Source: Aeromonas sanarellii (lineage in GTDB: Bacteria; Pseudomonadota; Gammaproteobacteria; Enterobacterales; Aeromonadaceae). Taken from it: a DNA stretch of 64,000 bases. The DNA lies in NCBI RefSeq assembly GCF_000820085.1, contig NZ_CDBN01000098.1:62001-126000 (forward strand), given 5' to 3'. Under the pieces are notes generated by a model, which saw only the letters and a list, made by a program, of their open reading frames with translations, was not told where the DNA came from and made no database searches. The position numbers and the translations under genes are program-made. Positions 43,672 to 52,954 of the stretch are shown here, one piece after another. Numbering within the stretch: the first letter of the stretch is position 1; each line of letters begins with the position of its first letter.

Positions 43672-46038
43672 ATGGATTCAGAACAGCCCCTACACCTGAT
43701 AGAACAGCTTGTCCCCCTGCTTCGGGAAAAGGACTTCGACGACATCTTCAACCGCTTGACCCAGAACGAGAATACCAACGGCCGTTTCCTGCTGAAGATG
43801 GAGCTCAAGCGCAAGTGCACCCCCTGCCGACGCGTGATCGACATGCGCAACGAGCTCGGCGCCCTCTGCCAGGTATACGAGTTCGAGGGGGTCACCCACT
43901 TCATGCCCGCCGAGGCCATCGAGCTGTTTCAATCCCAGTGCTACCTCTACCGGGACGCCTATACCCTGGGGGTCTACGAGGCACTGCAAGCCTGGTACAG
44001 GCTCAATCAGGGGCGCAGCGAGCACCTCTCCCTGCCGCTCAATCCGTTTCAGCCCTTCGAGGTCAACGCCATCCCCTTCGCCAGCCACTACGGCAGGCAG
44101 GAGGAGCGGATGCACTTCAGCTCGCCCATGGTGCTGCACCTGGCGAGCGGGGAGAAACTGCAGGTCAAGAGCTCGGATATCTCCCTCGGCGGGATCCGGG
44201 TCTCGGTGCCCTACCTGCCCGAGTATCAGACCGGCGAGCAGATCGAGGTCTTCTTCACCGGCCTGGAGCGCGAACACCCTCACCCCGTGCTGCGCCAGTC
44301 GATCGGCTACCAGATCCTGGGGGAGGAGCAGAAAGAGGGGAAGTACTGGCTCCGCCTGGTGAAGAGCGGCGAGCACCCCGCCTTCGACAGCTTCCTGCGC
44401 GACTTCATCGAACACAACCGCAACCGCTACCGGGTCAGCGTCGACTACCTGCTGTCGGCCGCCATCATCAAGGGGTATGAACAGTTCTACCTGCCGCGCA
44501 TGACGGGCATGCCGCTCTTCTTCGGCAAGGGCAGTGCCCCGGCCCTCGAGATCGCCCTGCGGACCGAAAACAACCAGCACATCCTGGAGTACTGGCGCGA
44601 CGCCAAGAACCGCGACATGCTCGCCACCCTCTTCACGGCGGCGCGGATGCCCTCCCTGCTGCCGGACAGGGGGGGGCTGCGAGAGACCCTGATCTACAGC
44701 TTCACCCACTCGGTACGCAGCCACCTCTACTTCTTCTCCGCCACCCGGGAAGAGCTGGAGCAGAGCGGGCTGACCACCCTGTTCTTCCAGGTAGGCGCCC
44801 GCCGCCCCAGCTGGCGCGTCTACAAGTTCAGCCTGGAGGCCTGCACCCTGGCCGAGGCCGATCTCGACAACCAGCCGGGAGGGACGCACCAGCTGCAGGA
44901 CAGGCTGCTGCGCGAGCGGCTAGACCAGCTGGGTTACGTGGGCATGCTGCAGGAGATAGGGCTCGACAATCAGCGCGAGGAATTCCGGTTCGACAGCCGC
45001 CAGGCGCACAACGCCAACGACTTGCAACGCTTCGGCCACGACATTCATGCGGTCCCCTTCGAAATAGAGACGCTGCACTATGTGCAACTGCGCAAGGAGG
45101 CCCGCTACGTCCACAAGACGGCCATCGTGGTCCGCCACCAGGATCGCGCCTGGCTCGGCTGGACCCGCGACATCTCGGCCCACGGCATGCAGATCGAGCT
45201 GGAGGAGCCGTTTGCCGGCGAGAAGGGGGAGATACTCCAGGTCGCCCTGCCCCGCCTGCAGGATCTCGCCAGGAACATGGATCTGCAGCGTCTCCCCTAC
45301 CGGCTGGTCAGCCTCAACCAGAGTCGAACCGTGTTGCACCTGTGCATCGAGGGGGTGGCGGAGCGCCACATCGGCCACCAGTTCTTCAGCCTGCTGATAG
45401 AGAGCAACCAGAACAAGCTCAAGACCACCCGGGAGCACAAGCGCTACCGTGGCATGGCCAGGGCGCTGCGCAACCTCTATACCCACCACCTGTTCAACAC
45501 CCCTGTCTACGTGAACAAGCTCAACGGGCCGCCCCGCCCCGCCGCCCTGGGGCTGGCCCCCAGGCCGCGCAGTCTCGCGGGCCTGTTGCAGGCTTGCGCC
45601 GAGCGGGAGGGGCAGGCGAACCTCTACCCCCTGCTGCAGGGCTCCCTGCTCAAGATCCTGCTGCTCGCCCCCCTGCGCACCATCCTTCGGGAAGACAAGC
45701 CGGAGGAGGAGGAGGTCTATATCGCCGGCCTGCACACCAAGGGGGGCGCGCCCCTGTTTCGCAGCCAGCTTGCCAGCAGCTTTGCATCGGTGGAGCAGAA
45801 ACGCCGTTTCATCGAGTCGGCCCGGCAGCAGGGTGAGTTCTATTCGGTGCTGGTCGGCATCTCCCGCACCGGCCGGCCGGACACCAGCTTCATCGCCAAC
45901 GAGCTGGACTACATCGCCAAGTTCGCCATTCACAAGGCCAAGAAGCTGGAAGAGGAGCTGTGGAGCGTGGTGGGGGTGGGCGAGCTGACCGATACCACCC
46001 AGGCCACCCTGTTCCGGCTCGGCATCGCCGCGCACTGA
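43672..46038 (+). CDS. Large protein with two complete PilZ domains (788 aa)
   Basis: A soluble 788-residue protein without signal peptide or membrane helix. PilZ 1: R142xxxR146 (RQEER) and D169-I-S-L-G-G174. PilZ 2: R474xxxR478 (RKEAR) and D500-I-S-A-H-G505. Both c-di-GMP signatures are intact. The N-terminal 130 residues, the linker 260-460 and the C-terminal 200 residues match nothing I can name, though long PilZ proteins of this type occur near radA in related genera. AGGA precedes ATG 43672. Divergent from radA by 100 bp. Confidence 0.85.
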   Translation: MDSEQPLHLIEQLVPLLREKDFDDIFNRLTQNENTNGRFLLKMELKRKCTPCRRVIDMRNELGALCQVYEFEGVTHFMPAEAIELFQSQCYLYRDAYTLGVYEALQAWYRLNQGRSEHLSLPLNPFQPFEVNAIPFASHYGRQEERMHFSSPMVLHLASGEKLQVKSSDISLGGIRVSVPYLPEYQTGEQIEVFFTGLEREHPHPVLRQSIGYQILGEEQKEGKYWLRLVKSGEHPAFDSFLRDFIEHNRNRYRVSVDYLLSAAIIKGYEQFYLPRMTGMPLFFGKGSAPALEIALRTENNQHILEYWRDAKNRDMLATLFTAARMPSLLPDRGGLRETLIYSFTHSVRSHLYFFSATREELEQSGLTTLFFQVGARRPSWRVYKFSLEACTLAEADLDNQPGGTHQLQDRLLRERLDQLGYVGMLQEIGLDNQREEFRFDSRQAHNANDLQRFGHDIHAVPFEIETLHYVQLRKEARYVHKTAIVVRHQDRAWLGWTRDISAHGMQIELEEPFAGEKGEILQVALPRLQDLARNMDLQRLPYRLVSLNQSRTVLHLCIEGVAERHIGHQFFSLLIESNQNKLKTTREHKRYRGMARALRNLYTHHLFNTPVYVNKLNGPPRPAALGLAPRPRSLAGLLQACAEREGQANLYPLLQGSLLKILLLAPLRTILREDKPEEEEVYIAGLHTKGGAPLFRSQLASSFASVEQKRRFIESARQQGEFYSVLVGISRTGRPDTSFIANELDYIAKFAIHKAKKLEEELWSVVGVGELTDTTQATLFRLGIAAH

Positions 46039-46064
46039 CCCTGGCGGGGCGAGCGCCATTCACG

Positions 46065-46092
46065 ACAAGGGCGGCCCCGGGGCCGCCCTTGT
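46065..46092. terminator. Perfect 28-bp palindrome between convergent genes
   Basis: ACAAGGGCGGCCCC/GGGGCCGCCCTTGT without spacer separates the tandem-PilZ and hydrolase genes. It has no long U-tract in either direction, but the position suits a bidirectional terminator. Confidence 0.6.
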
Positions 46093-46097
46093 CCGTC

Positions 46098-47003
46098 TCA
46101 GGCCGCCTGCGGGTTGAGCAGCCAGGCCAGGATCTCGGGGAAGTGATCCTCCTGGGCCTGGGGCGCCGTCAGCATGTTGATGTGGTCGTAGTCGAGCCGG
46201 TTGCCGTTATCCCGCCCGAGGCGGGTATGACGGGTGGCCGAGCCCATCTCGTCGCTGAAACGGCGCACATCGGTCGGGTGACCCAGCACCTTGTCGGCCT
46301 TGGCCGAGATCATCCAGAGCGGCGGCCAGTTGACCCTGGCTGCCGCCTCCCCGTAGGCAAAGCCATCGAACGGATCCTGCCAGGGGCCGCACTTCACCCA
46401 GGGGATGGTCTCCTGCAGGTAGCGCAGCGGCTCATCGTCCGCCCCTATCCGCAACCGGCGCGCGGCCAGAAAACCGCGATGGCGCGCCAACCAGGGGGCC
46501 AGCCGGTTCCAGATCAGATCCACCTTCAACCAGCGCTCGGGATTCTGCACCGAGACCCCCCGCTTGGTGCCGAAAAACACCAGGCTGGCTATCTGGTCGG
46601 CCAGCGCGGGGAAGCGCACCAGGGTCGAGGCCATGATGACGCCCCCCCAGGAGTGCGCCATCCAGTGCACCCTGGCGCCGGCATGGCGAGCGGCGACCCA
46701 GCGTTGCAGGGCAGGCAGATCCTCGGTGATCAGCTCATGCTGGCCGTGACCGGCCCGTTCGGCGATGGCCGGGGTGCTGAGCCCCCGCCCCCGCAGATCC
46801 GCCACATACACCTGATAGCCGTGCCGTGCCAGGAAACAGGCCAGCCCCTTGCCGGATTCGGTGTAGAAGATGCGGCCGTTCTCGATGGCGCCGTGCACCA
46901 TCAGGATGGGATCCGCATGCACCGCAACACCGGGCTGGATGTGGCGTACGTGCAGTCGATGCTCGCCGCAGGGGACGAACAGGGATTGTTGCAACAGTTC
47001 CAT
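46098..47003 (-). CDS. Alpha/beta hydrolase
   Basis: A 301-residue alpha/beta-hydrolase fold: oxyanion HGAIENGRIF, DLRGRGLS, nucleophile elbow AHSWGG (Ser), acid in SAKADKVLG and a His in DYDHINML near the C-terminus. No signal peptide. The substrate is unknown; lipase-like or esterase activity is possible. ATG 47003 follows the serB stop by 28 bp, with AAGGAGGAG in between, so it is likely co-transcribed with serB. Confidence 0.85.
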   Translation of the reverse strand: MELLQQSLFVPCGEHRLHVRHIQPGVAVHADPILMVHGAIENGRIFYTESGKGLACFLARHGYQVYVADLRGRGLSTPAIAERAGHGQHELITEDLPALQRWVAARHAGARVHWMAHSWGGVIMASTLVRFPALADQIASLVFFGTKRGVSVQNPERWLKVDLIWNRLAPWLARHRGFLAARRLRIGADDEPLRYLQETIPWVKCGPWQDPFDGFAYGEAAARVNWPPLWMISAKADKVLGHPTDVRRFSDEMGSATRHTRLGRDNGNRLDYDHINMLTAPQAQEDHFPEILAWLLNPQAA

Positions 47004-47031
47004 CTTGCTTTCAGCTCCTCCTTGAGCCTGC

Positions 47032-48036
47032 TCAGCCCCAGCGCCGGTCGCGACAGGCCAGCGCGCCGAGCAGGCAGAGCACCCCTTCCAGATCGTGGTG
47101 GTTGAGGGTGGCCGCCGCCTGGGCACGCACCAGTGGCTTGGCGTGGATGGCGATGCCCAGACCGGCCACCCCCATCATCCTGAGATCGTTGGCCCCATCG
47201 CCGACAGCCACCGTCTGACTGGCGGCGATGCCGTGCTCCGCCGCGAGCCGCTGCAGCACCTCGGCCTTGACGGCGGCATCCACTATGGGGCCGCTCACCT
47301 TGCCGGTCAGCAGACCCCCCTCCACCGCCAGCTCGTTGGCGAAGACGGCGTCCAGTCCAAGCTCCCGCTGCAATTGACCGGCGAACCGGGTAAAACCGCC
47401 CGAGGCGATCGCCACCTTCCAGCCCGCCTGTTTGAGGGTATCGACCATGAGTGGCAAGCCGGGCATCCAGGGCATGTTAGCCGCCACCTCGTCGAGGATG
47501 GTGACCGGTGCCCTTTCCAGCAGGGCCACCCTGGCCCTCAGGCTGTCGGCAAACTCCAGCTTGCCCTGCATGGCCGCCGCCGTGACGGCCGCCACCTGTT
47601 CGCCCACGCCCGCCAGCCGCGCTATCTCGTCGATGCACTCGATCCGGATCGCGGTGGAGTCCATGTCCATCACCAGCAAACCGGGTTCCCCCAGGGTGGG
47701 CAGGGTCGGCAGGTGGCACAGATCGATGTCCCACTCCTGGGCTTTCAATTCCTGCACCAGTTCAGGGGAGAAGCGGCTCGCCCCGAGCAGCAGCAGGGGG
47801 ATGCCGGCCTGCTCCCCCACGGGATAGAGACTGGCCTCCACCTCGTGGCTGGCCAGCAGCCTGGCCAGCCGCCCCAGATGGCCGGCGTCCAGCGCCCTGC
47901 CAAACAGGACGAGCCAGGCGCCATCGTGGGCACGGGACGCAGGCAGCAGGGCTTCGGGAGTGAGCTGCCAGCAGGGCGCGCTGCACAGGGCACTGGACCA
48001 GTCGTGCAGGGAGCGGGGGAGTTGGGACAACAACAT
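47032..48036 (-). CDS. serB: Phosphoserine phosphatase
   Basis: A 334-residue HAD-family enzyme completing serine synthesis. The catalytic motif is LLVMDMDSTAI, motif II VAIASGGFTRFA and motif III VAVGDGANDLRMM. The N-terminal 100 residues form the variable regulatory region seen in E. coli SerB (322 aa). ATG 48036 (MLLSQLPRSLHDW) fits the family start better than the longer frame to 48120. Divergent from smp, as in E. coli. Confidence 0.95.
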   Translation of the reverse strand: MLLSQLPRSLHDWSSALCSAPCWQLTPEALLPASRAHDGAWLVLFGRALDAGHLGRLARLLASHEVEASLYPVGEQAGIPLLLLGASRFSPELVQELKAQEWDIDLCHLPTLPTLGEPGLLVMDMDSTAIRIECIDEIARLAGVGEQVAAVTAAAMQGKLEFADSLRARVALLERAPVTILDEVAANMPWMPGLPLMVDTLKQAGWKVAIASGGFTRFAGQLQRELGLDAVFANELAVEGGLLTGKVSGPIVDAAVKAEVLQRLAAEHGIAASQTVAVGDGANDLRMMGVAGLGIAIHAKPLVRAQAAATLNHHDLEGVLCLLGALACRDRRWG

Positions 48037-48215
48037 AAGAGAGACGCCTTCCTTGGAAATCATGGGGTTCATCATGCCGGCCCAGAGTAGCGTATTGCTT
48101 TTTGTACAGGCAAGCGCCAAGATCCCGCCTGCGGTGCCGCAGGCCCCTCCCGGCCCCGCCGAGGGGCCACCGGAAACCCGGCCCCTCCTTCATTCACCAC
48201 CAGAGGCTCTGTGCT

Positions 48216-48851
48216 GTGCGTCACCTTCCCATCAAACGAGTCATCAGTCTGGCGGCAGGGATCCTGCTCGGCCTCTGGGTGCTGGTGCTGCTCATCCACA
48301 TGCAGGGAGAGAGCCAGGCCGCGCTGCACAGTGCGGCACGGGACAGGGCCCAGGCGCTGGTCGCCTATGCCGCCCGGGACATGGGTCGCTGGATCAAGGA
48401 AGACAAGGAGAGCGAGCTGGAGCGGCTGGCGCAGGATCTCGCCGCCGACCCCGACATCCTGGATGTCACCCTCTACGACGCCCGCGGCATCCCCCTCGCC
48501 CAGTCGGATCAGGCGGTACCGCTGGACAGCCTGCTGCCCATCGGCACCGACAACAAGTCCCTGCCGGAGCAGGGCAAGGGGCGCATCCAGTTCGTCCAGG
48601 AGATCCTGGAGGGGAACCTGACCCTGGGCTACCTGAGGATCACCCTGGAGGAGCAGAAGCTGCTGGCCGCGCAGGACACCCAGCTCAAGATAAGCCAGGA
48701 GAAGCAGCGGCTGATGCTGCTGGTGATGCTGCTGGCCGGCCTGCTCATCTCCTACGGGGTGCGCCGCAACTACGTGCGGGTGCGCAAGCACAAGAAACGC
48801 CCGGCACCGCCCCAGACAGGCGACAATGCCCCACCGCCTGGCATCGAATAA
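48216..48851 (+). CDS. smp: Membrane protein Smp (YtjB family)
   Basis: A 211-residue protein with an N-terminal signal-anchor helix (AAGILLGLWVLVLLIHM), a periplasmic domain (about 35-160) and a second hydrophobic helix (LMLLVMLLAGLLISYGV), then a basic cytoplasmic tail. This is the E. coli Smp/YtjB arrangement, and the serB-divergent position agrees. The function is undefined. The start is GTG 48216, with AGAGG nine bases upstream; no ATG is available. Confidence 0.88.
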   Translation: MRHLPIKRVISLAAGILLGLWVLVLLIHMQGESQAALHSAARDRAQALVAYAARDMGRWIKEDKESELERLAQDLAADPDILDVTLYDARGIPLAQSDQAVPLDSLLPIGTDNKSLPEQGKGRIQFVQEILEGNLTLGYLRITLEEQKLLAAQDTQLKISQEKQRLMLLVMLLAGLLISYGVRRNYVRVRKHKKRPAPPQTGDNAPPPGIE

Positions 48852-49255
48852 GGTACTGCTCGCGATACCCGTCCCCCTCAACTGCTCGAGATGACTATCG
48901 AGCGGAGTATCGAGGCGCCTGGCACCGCCGTCGTCGCCGAAACGCCCGTCAACGAAGTGACCTCTCCTCGCTCACCTCATGCCGCCGTTGCCTGACCAGG
49001 CTATCCCGCCAGCAGCGCTGCACCGGCGTTCAACTGTCTGCCCATCTGATTCTGCTCACCTTAAGGTGCCAGGCATAGCCTGAGACAGGCGCACTCGAAT
49101 TTTTCACGCCTTTCCTGCCGGCGTTGGGTGTGATCTCGATTCGTGGTTTATGTTTTCGGTATGAAACGCCCGCCTTGAATGCGATGAGATACCACATTTA
49201 TGCAAATCATCAGGCAAGGGGTGCATCAGCCACTCCAGCAGAAGGAAGCACAGTC
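48852..49255. other. Gene-free stretch between smp and the DUF3300 gene
   Basis: About 400 bp with no credible protein and no convincing terminator for smp. The distal half is AT-richer and carries a weak promoter-like TTGAAT (49175-49180) with TTATGC 17 bp on, and an AGAAGGAA ribosome-binding site at the end. Nothing else was identified. Confidence 0.5.
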
Positions 49256-50959
49256 ATGAAGCAACCCCTATTTCGCCGGAGCGTGTTGGCAGCCATGCTC
49301 GCCCTCAGCACGGGATTGGCTGCCTGCAAAGAGGAGCCGCCTTCCGTCGCGCAAAGTGTTCAGCCCAACGCGGTCTCGGCCGCCAGCACCACCAGTGCAG
49401 CGGTCGCACCGCAAGGGCAGCCCGTTAACGCGCAAGCATCGAAATATACCCCAGAGGCGCTTGAGACCCTGCTTGCACCCGTAGCGCTCTACCCGGATGC
49501 GTTATTGGCTCAGGTGCTGGCCAGCGCCACCAATCCGCAAGAGGTGCTCGATGCCGGCAACTGGCTGGTCGCCCACCCCAGTCTCAAGGGGAAGGAGCTG
49601 ACAGCCGCCATTGCGCCGCTGGGCTTTACGCCGCCAACCATGTCGCTGATGCACTTCCCGACCGTCATGGACATGATGTGCTTGAAGATGGAGTGGACGA
49701 CCGAGCTGGGCAGTGCCTTCCTGGCCGATGAGCCGGGCGTTCTGGCTGCCGTTCAGCGCCTGCGCCAGCAAGCAATGGAGGTGGGCAACCTGAAAGACTC
49801 CGAGCAGATGGACGTCGCCAAAGATGAACAGAACAATCAGCAGATCGTCACCATTGCTCCTGCCAACCCTGACGTCATTTATGCCCCGCAATACGACCCA
49901 ACCGCCGTCTATAGCGCGCCGGCTGCCGGGCCGGCACCGGTGACCACAGAGACCACGACAACGACCGTGCCTGCGACAACGACCACGACAGTGGTGGAGC
50001 ATGACGATCACGACCATGACAGCGATGACGATGATGAATACGACCGCGATGATATGGTCCTGACGGGCTTGCTCGCCTTTGGTGCGGGCATGCTGGTCAA
50101 CGAAGTCTTCAACGACGATGACTATGAGGACGACTATCACCCCTATTACCCTAGGTGGGGAGCAGGTTATCCCAGCGGTTACGTCCCCTATCGTTACAAC
50201 CCCAACTATGGCAACGGTTTTCGTCCCACCAGTGGCTACAACCGTCCGGTCAACTATCAGCGGGGCTCCAACAACAATATTTATATCAACGCCAAGGGGG
50301 ACGATTACTTCAACAAGTTTGAGCGCGGCCCCAACAACTACCTGCGCCAGGCCGACAGCCCCATCACGGCGGCGCGCCCCAACCGCCCTGAGCTGGCGAC
50401 CCAGGCACAGCGTCCACTGAATAACGCGGTAGGGGCGGTCCAACGAGACGCAGCACCCAAGGGGACTTATGCGGGGGCCGATCGCCAGCCTAAAGGCGAA
50501 TACGCCGGCGCACCGCGCGCCGTCAACGAGGTGAACCGGGAGGCTCGCGCAACCGCCCCGAAGGGAAGCTATGCGGGAGCCAACCGCCAACCCCAAGGCG
50601 ACAATGCCAAGGTGACGCGCGACGCCAGACAGGCGAACAGGGAGGCGAATGTGGCCCAGCGCACGCCGCGCCAGGGCGACTACGCGGGAAACAGGGTCAA
50701 GCGCCCGCAAATCACGCCACAAACCGCAGGAGCACGTGACCGCGGCTATGTCCAACCACGCACCACTCACACCAAGAGTGCGACACAGACGGCGGCGCGC
50801 AGAGCCCCTGTGGCCTCGGCCTCAACCTCGAGGAGTGCCTTCCAAGGGGTACATAACTCGGGCAGAACCGAACGCGCCGCCAGCCAACGTGGCCGCGAAA
50901 GCGTGGCCAGTAGCGCGCGTACAGGGCGCACCACTCAACCCAGACGGAGTACGCGATGA
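49256..50959 (+). CDS. DUF3300 lipoprotein
   Basis: A 567-residue protein with a lipoprotein signal (lipobox LAAC after MKQPLFRRSVLAAMLALSTG). The DUF3300 domain (about 60-220) includes LLAPVALYPDALLAQVLASA, cut as APVALYPDALLAQVLASA, and YAPQYDPTAVYS. Then come a Thr/acid-rich segment (TTTTVPATTTTTVVEHDDHD), one hydrophobic stretch, and a long basic tail with repeated KG-x-YAGA-x-R units (about 400-490). It overlaps the DUF2950 gene by four bases. Codon use is slightly less GC-extreme than the neighbours. Function unknown. Confidence 0.88.
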   Translation: MKQPLFRRSVLAAMLALSTGLAACKEEPPSVAQSVQPNAVSAASTTSAAVAPQGQPVNAQASKYTPEALETLLAPVALYPDALLAQVLASATNPQEVLDAGNWLVAHPSLKGKELTAAIAPLGFTPPTMSLMHFPTVMDMMCLKMEWTTELGSAFLADEPGVLAAVQRLRQQAMEVGNLKDSEQMDVAKDEQNNQQIVTIAPANPDVIYAPQYDPTAVYSAPAAGPAPVTTETTTTTVPATTTTTVVEHDDHDHDSDDDDEYDRDDMVLTGLLAFGAGMLVNEVFNDDDYEDDYHPYYPRWGAGYPSGYVPYRYNPNYGNGFRPTSGYNRPVNYQRGSNNNIYINAKGDDYFNKFERGPNNYLRQADSPITAARPNRPELATQAQRPLNNAVGAVQRDAAPKGTYAGADRQPKGEYAGAPRAVNEVNREARATAPKGSYAGANRQPQGDNAKVTRDARQANREANVAQRTPRQGDYAGNRVKRPQITPQTAGARDRGYVQPRTTHTKSATQTAARRAPVASASTSRSAFQGVHNSGRTERAASQRGRESVASSARTGRTTQPRRSTR

Positions 50960-51900
50960 TGAAGCGTTTGTTGAAATGGAGTTGGGCCCCCTCATGGGGT
51001 TTGGCCCTGCTGGCCCTGGTCTGCGCCAGCGATGCGAGCGCCATGGCGCAGCGCACCTTCGCGACCCCGGATGAGGCGGTGCAGGCCCTGATCACGGCCC
51101 TGGAGCAGAACGACGTCGCCGCACTGACGCTGTTGCTCGGTGAAAATAGTGAGGAGGCCGTCACTTCGGGGGATGAGGTGGCCGATGCCAATGATCGCTC
51201 CGCCTTCGTCGCGAGCTTCAAGAGCAAGCACCAACTGGTGGCCGAAGGCAGGGATAAAATGATCCTGGTCGTGGGGGAGTCGGATTGGCCACTGCCCATC
51301 CCCCTCGTGGCCGAAAATGGCAAGTGGTATCTCGATGGCGCCGCCGGAGCCAAAGAGATCGTCTATCGCCGCATCGGTCGCAATGAGCTGGGGGCCATTG
51401 CGGTGTGCCGTGGCTTTATCGACGCACAGCTGGAGTACGCCGCCCTGGGGCATGATGGCCAGCCTGCGGGACTCTTTGCGGCAAAACTGCGTAGTGATCC
51501 AGGACAGCACAATGGGCTCTATTGGCCCGTTGGCGAGGGTGAACCAGCCAGCCCGGCCGGAGAGGAGGTCGTCCGTGCCGCGGCCGAGGGCTACAGGGCC
51601 GTGGTCGGTCAACGCACCCCCTATCATGGCTACTACTACCGTATCCTGTATGCCCAGGGAGCCGCTGCCAATGGGGGCAAGAAAGAGTACTTTGTCGAAG
51701 GGCAGTTAAGAGACGGTGTCGCCCTGCTCGCCTGGCCTGCCGATTATGCCACCAGCGGGGTGATGACCTTCATGGTGAATCACGAGGGACGGGTGTATCA
51801 AAAGGATCTCGGGGCCGATACGGCCACCGCCGTCGAGGCGATCCAGCTGTTCGATCCCGACAAGAGCTGGTCGCTGGTGGTTAGCGCTGAGGGGGATTAG
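50956..51900 (+). CDS. DUF2950 family exported protein
   Basis: A 314-residue protein with a signal peptide (WGLALLALVCASDASAMA) and a DUF2950 domain (FATPDEAVQALITALEQNDV; YHGYYYRILYAQG; FMVNHEGRVYQKDLG). DUF3300 and DUF2950 genes recur as neighbours in proteobacteria, and here they overlap by ATGA, so their products likely act together in the envelope. Biochemical role unknown. Confidence 0.88.
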   Translation: MMKRLLKWSWAPSWGLALLALVCASDASAMAQRTFATPDEAVQALITALEQNDVAALTLLLGENSEEAVTSGDEVADANDRSAFVASFKSKHQLVAEGRDKMILVVGESDWPLPIPLVAENGKWYLDGAAGAKEIVYRRIGRNELGAIAVCRGFIDAQLEYAALGHDGQPAGLFAAKLRSDPGQHNGLYWPVGEGEPASPAGEEVVRAAAEGYRAVVGQRTPYHGYYYRILYAQGAAANGGKKEYFVEGQLRDGVALLAWPADYATSGVMTFMVNHEGRVYQKDLGADTATAVEAIQLFDPDKSWSLVVSAEGD

Positions 51901-52140
51901 GGCACTTTATCTACCCTAGGAGCTTGGCAGCTAACATGGGCCGAGAGCAGCGTCATGGAGATCACAGAAGATGACGCGGGGCCGGTCGGTCCCTCGCTGA
52001 CCCACCCGATGCTTGGGAGCAGAATGAAGATCGATTGGGTAAGCATATGCTTTCATTTCATGGCCTTACTCTCTTGATTGAGGCCAGGAAACCTAGGTGG
52101 CACAACCAGCCCTCTAGGCTTGCATCCCCAATGAGACATA

Positions 52141-52169
52141 AAAAAACGGCGACCCCAGGTCGCCGTTTT
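52141..52169 (-). terminator. Terminator of the deo operon
   Basis: The stem AAAACGGCGACC/GGTCGCCGTTTT with loop CCA is followed by further T on the minus strand, 20 bp beyond deoD. Confidence 0.92.
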
Positions 52170-52190
52170 GTATGGAGCCGAAGCCGGGGA

Positions 52191-52904
52191 TCAATCGCCC
52201 AGCAGCACGGAGTCCAGCGCGATTTCGATCATGTCGTTGAAGGTCAGCTGACGCTCTTCGGAGGTGGTCTGCTCGCCGGTACGGATGTGATCGGAAACGG
52301 TGCAGATGGTCAGCGCCTTGGCACCGTACTCGGCGGCCACGCCGTAGATACCGGCGGCTTCCATCTCGACACCCAGGATGCCGTACTTTTCCATGACGTC
52401 GAACATGGAGGGATCCGGGGTGTAGAACAAGTCGGCGGAGAAGATGTTGCCCACGCGCACGGCCACGCCCTTGTTCTTGGCAGCTTGCACGGCATTGGCC
52501 ACCAGCTCGAAGTCGGCGATGGCGGCGAAGTCGTGATCCTTGAAGCGCAGACGGTTCACCTTGGAGTCGGTGCAGGCGCCCATGCCGATCACCACATCAC
52601 GCAGTTTCACGTCTTCACGCACGGCACCGCAGGAGCCCACGCGGATCAGGGTCTTCACGCCGTAGTCGGTGATCAGCTCTTTTGCGTAGATGGAGCAGGA
52701 CGGGATGCCCATGCCATGGCCCATGACGGAGATGCGACGGCCCTTGTAGGTGCCGGTGAAGCCGTACATGTTGCGCACGTCGCACACCTGCTCGACGTTC
52801 TCCAGGAAGGTCTCGGCGATGTACTTGGCACGCAGGGGGTCGCCCGGCATCAGCACGGTATCAGCAAAGGCGCCATCTTTCGCATTGATATGAGGAGTTG
52901 CCAT
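52191..52904 (-). CDS. deoD: Purine-nucleoside phosphorylase DeoD
   Basis: A 237-residue hexameric enzyme splitting purine (deoxy)nucleosides to base and (deoxy)ribose-1-phosphate. Signatures: [20 protein letters not shown], the phosphate-binding GMGIPS and RVGSCGAV, and SDHIRTGE with the catalytic Asp. Last of deoC-A-B-D, 133 bp after deoB, with a hairpin and a diverged repeat of the deoB end between. Confidence 0.97.
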   Translation of the reverse strand: MATPHINAKDGAFADTVLMPGDPLRAKYIAETFLENVEQVCDVRNMYGFTGTYKGRRISVMGHGMGIPSCSIYAKELITDYGVKTLIRVGSCGAVREDVKLRDVVIGMGACTDSKVNRLRFKDHDFAAIADFELVANAVQAAKNKGVAVRVGNIFSADLFYTPDPSMFDVMEKYGILGVEMEAAGIYGVAAEYGAKALTICTVSDHIRTGEQTTSEERQLTFNDMIEIALDSVLLGD

Positions 52905-52954
52905 TCTCTTTATTCCTTCACACTAGGTTGAGTTTTATTGTCTTTATTGGGTTG

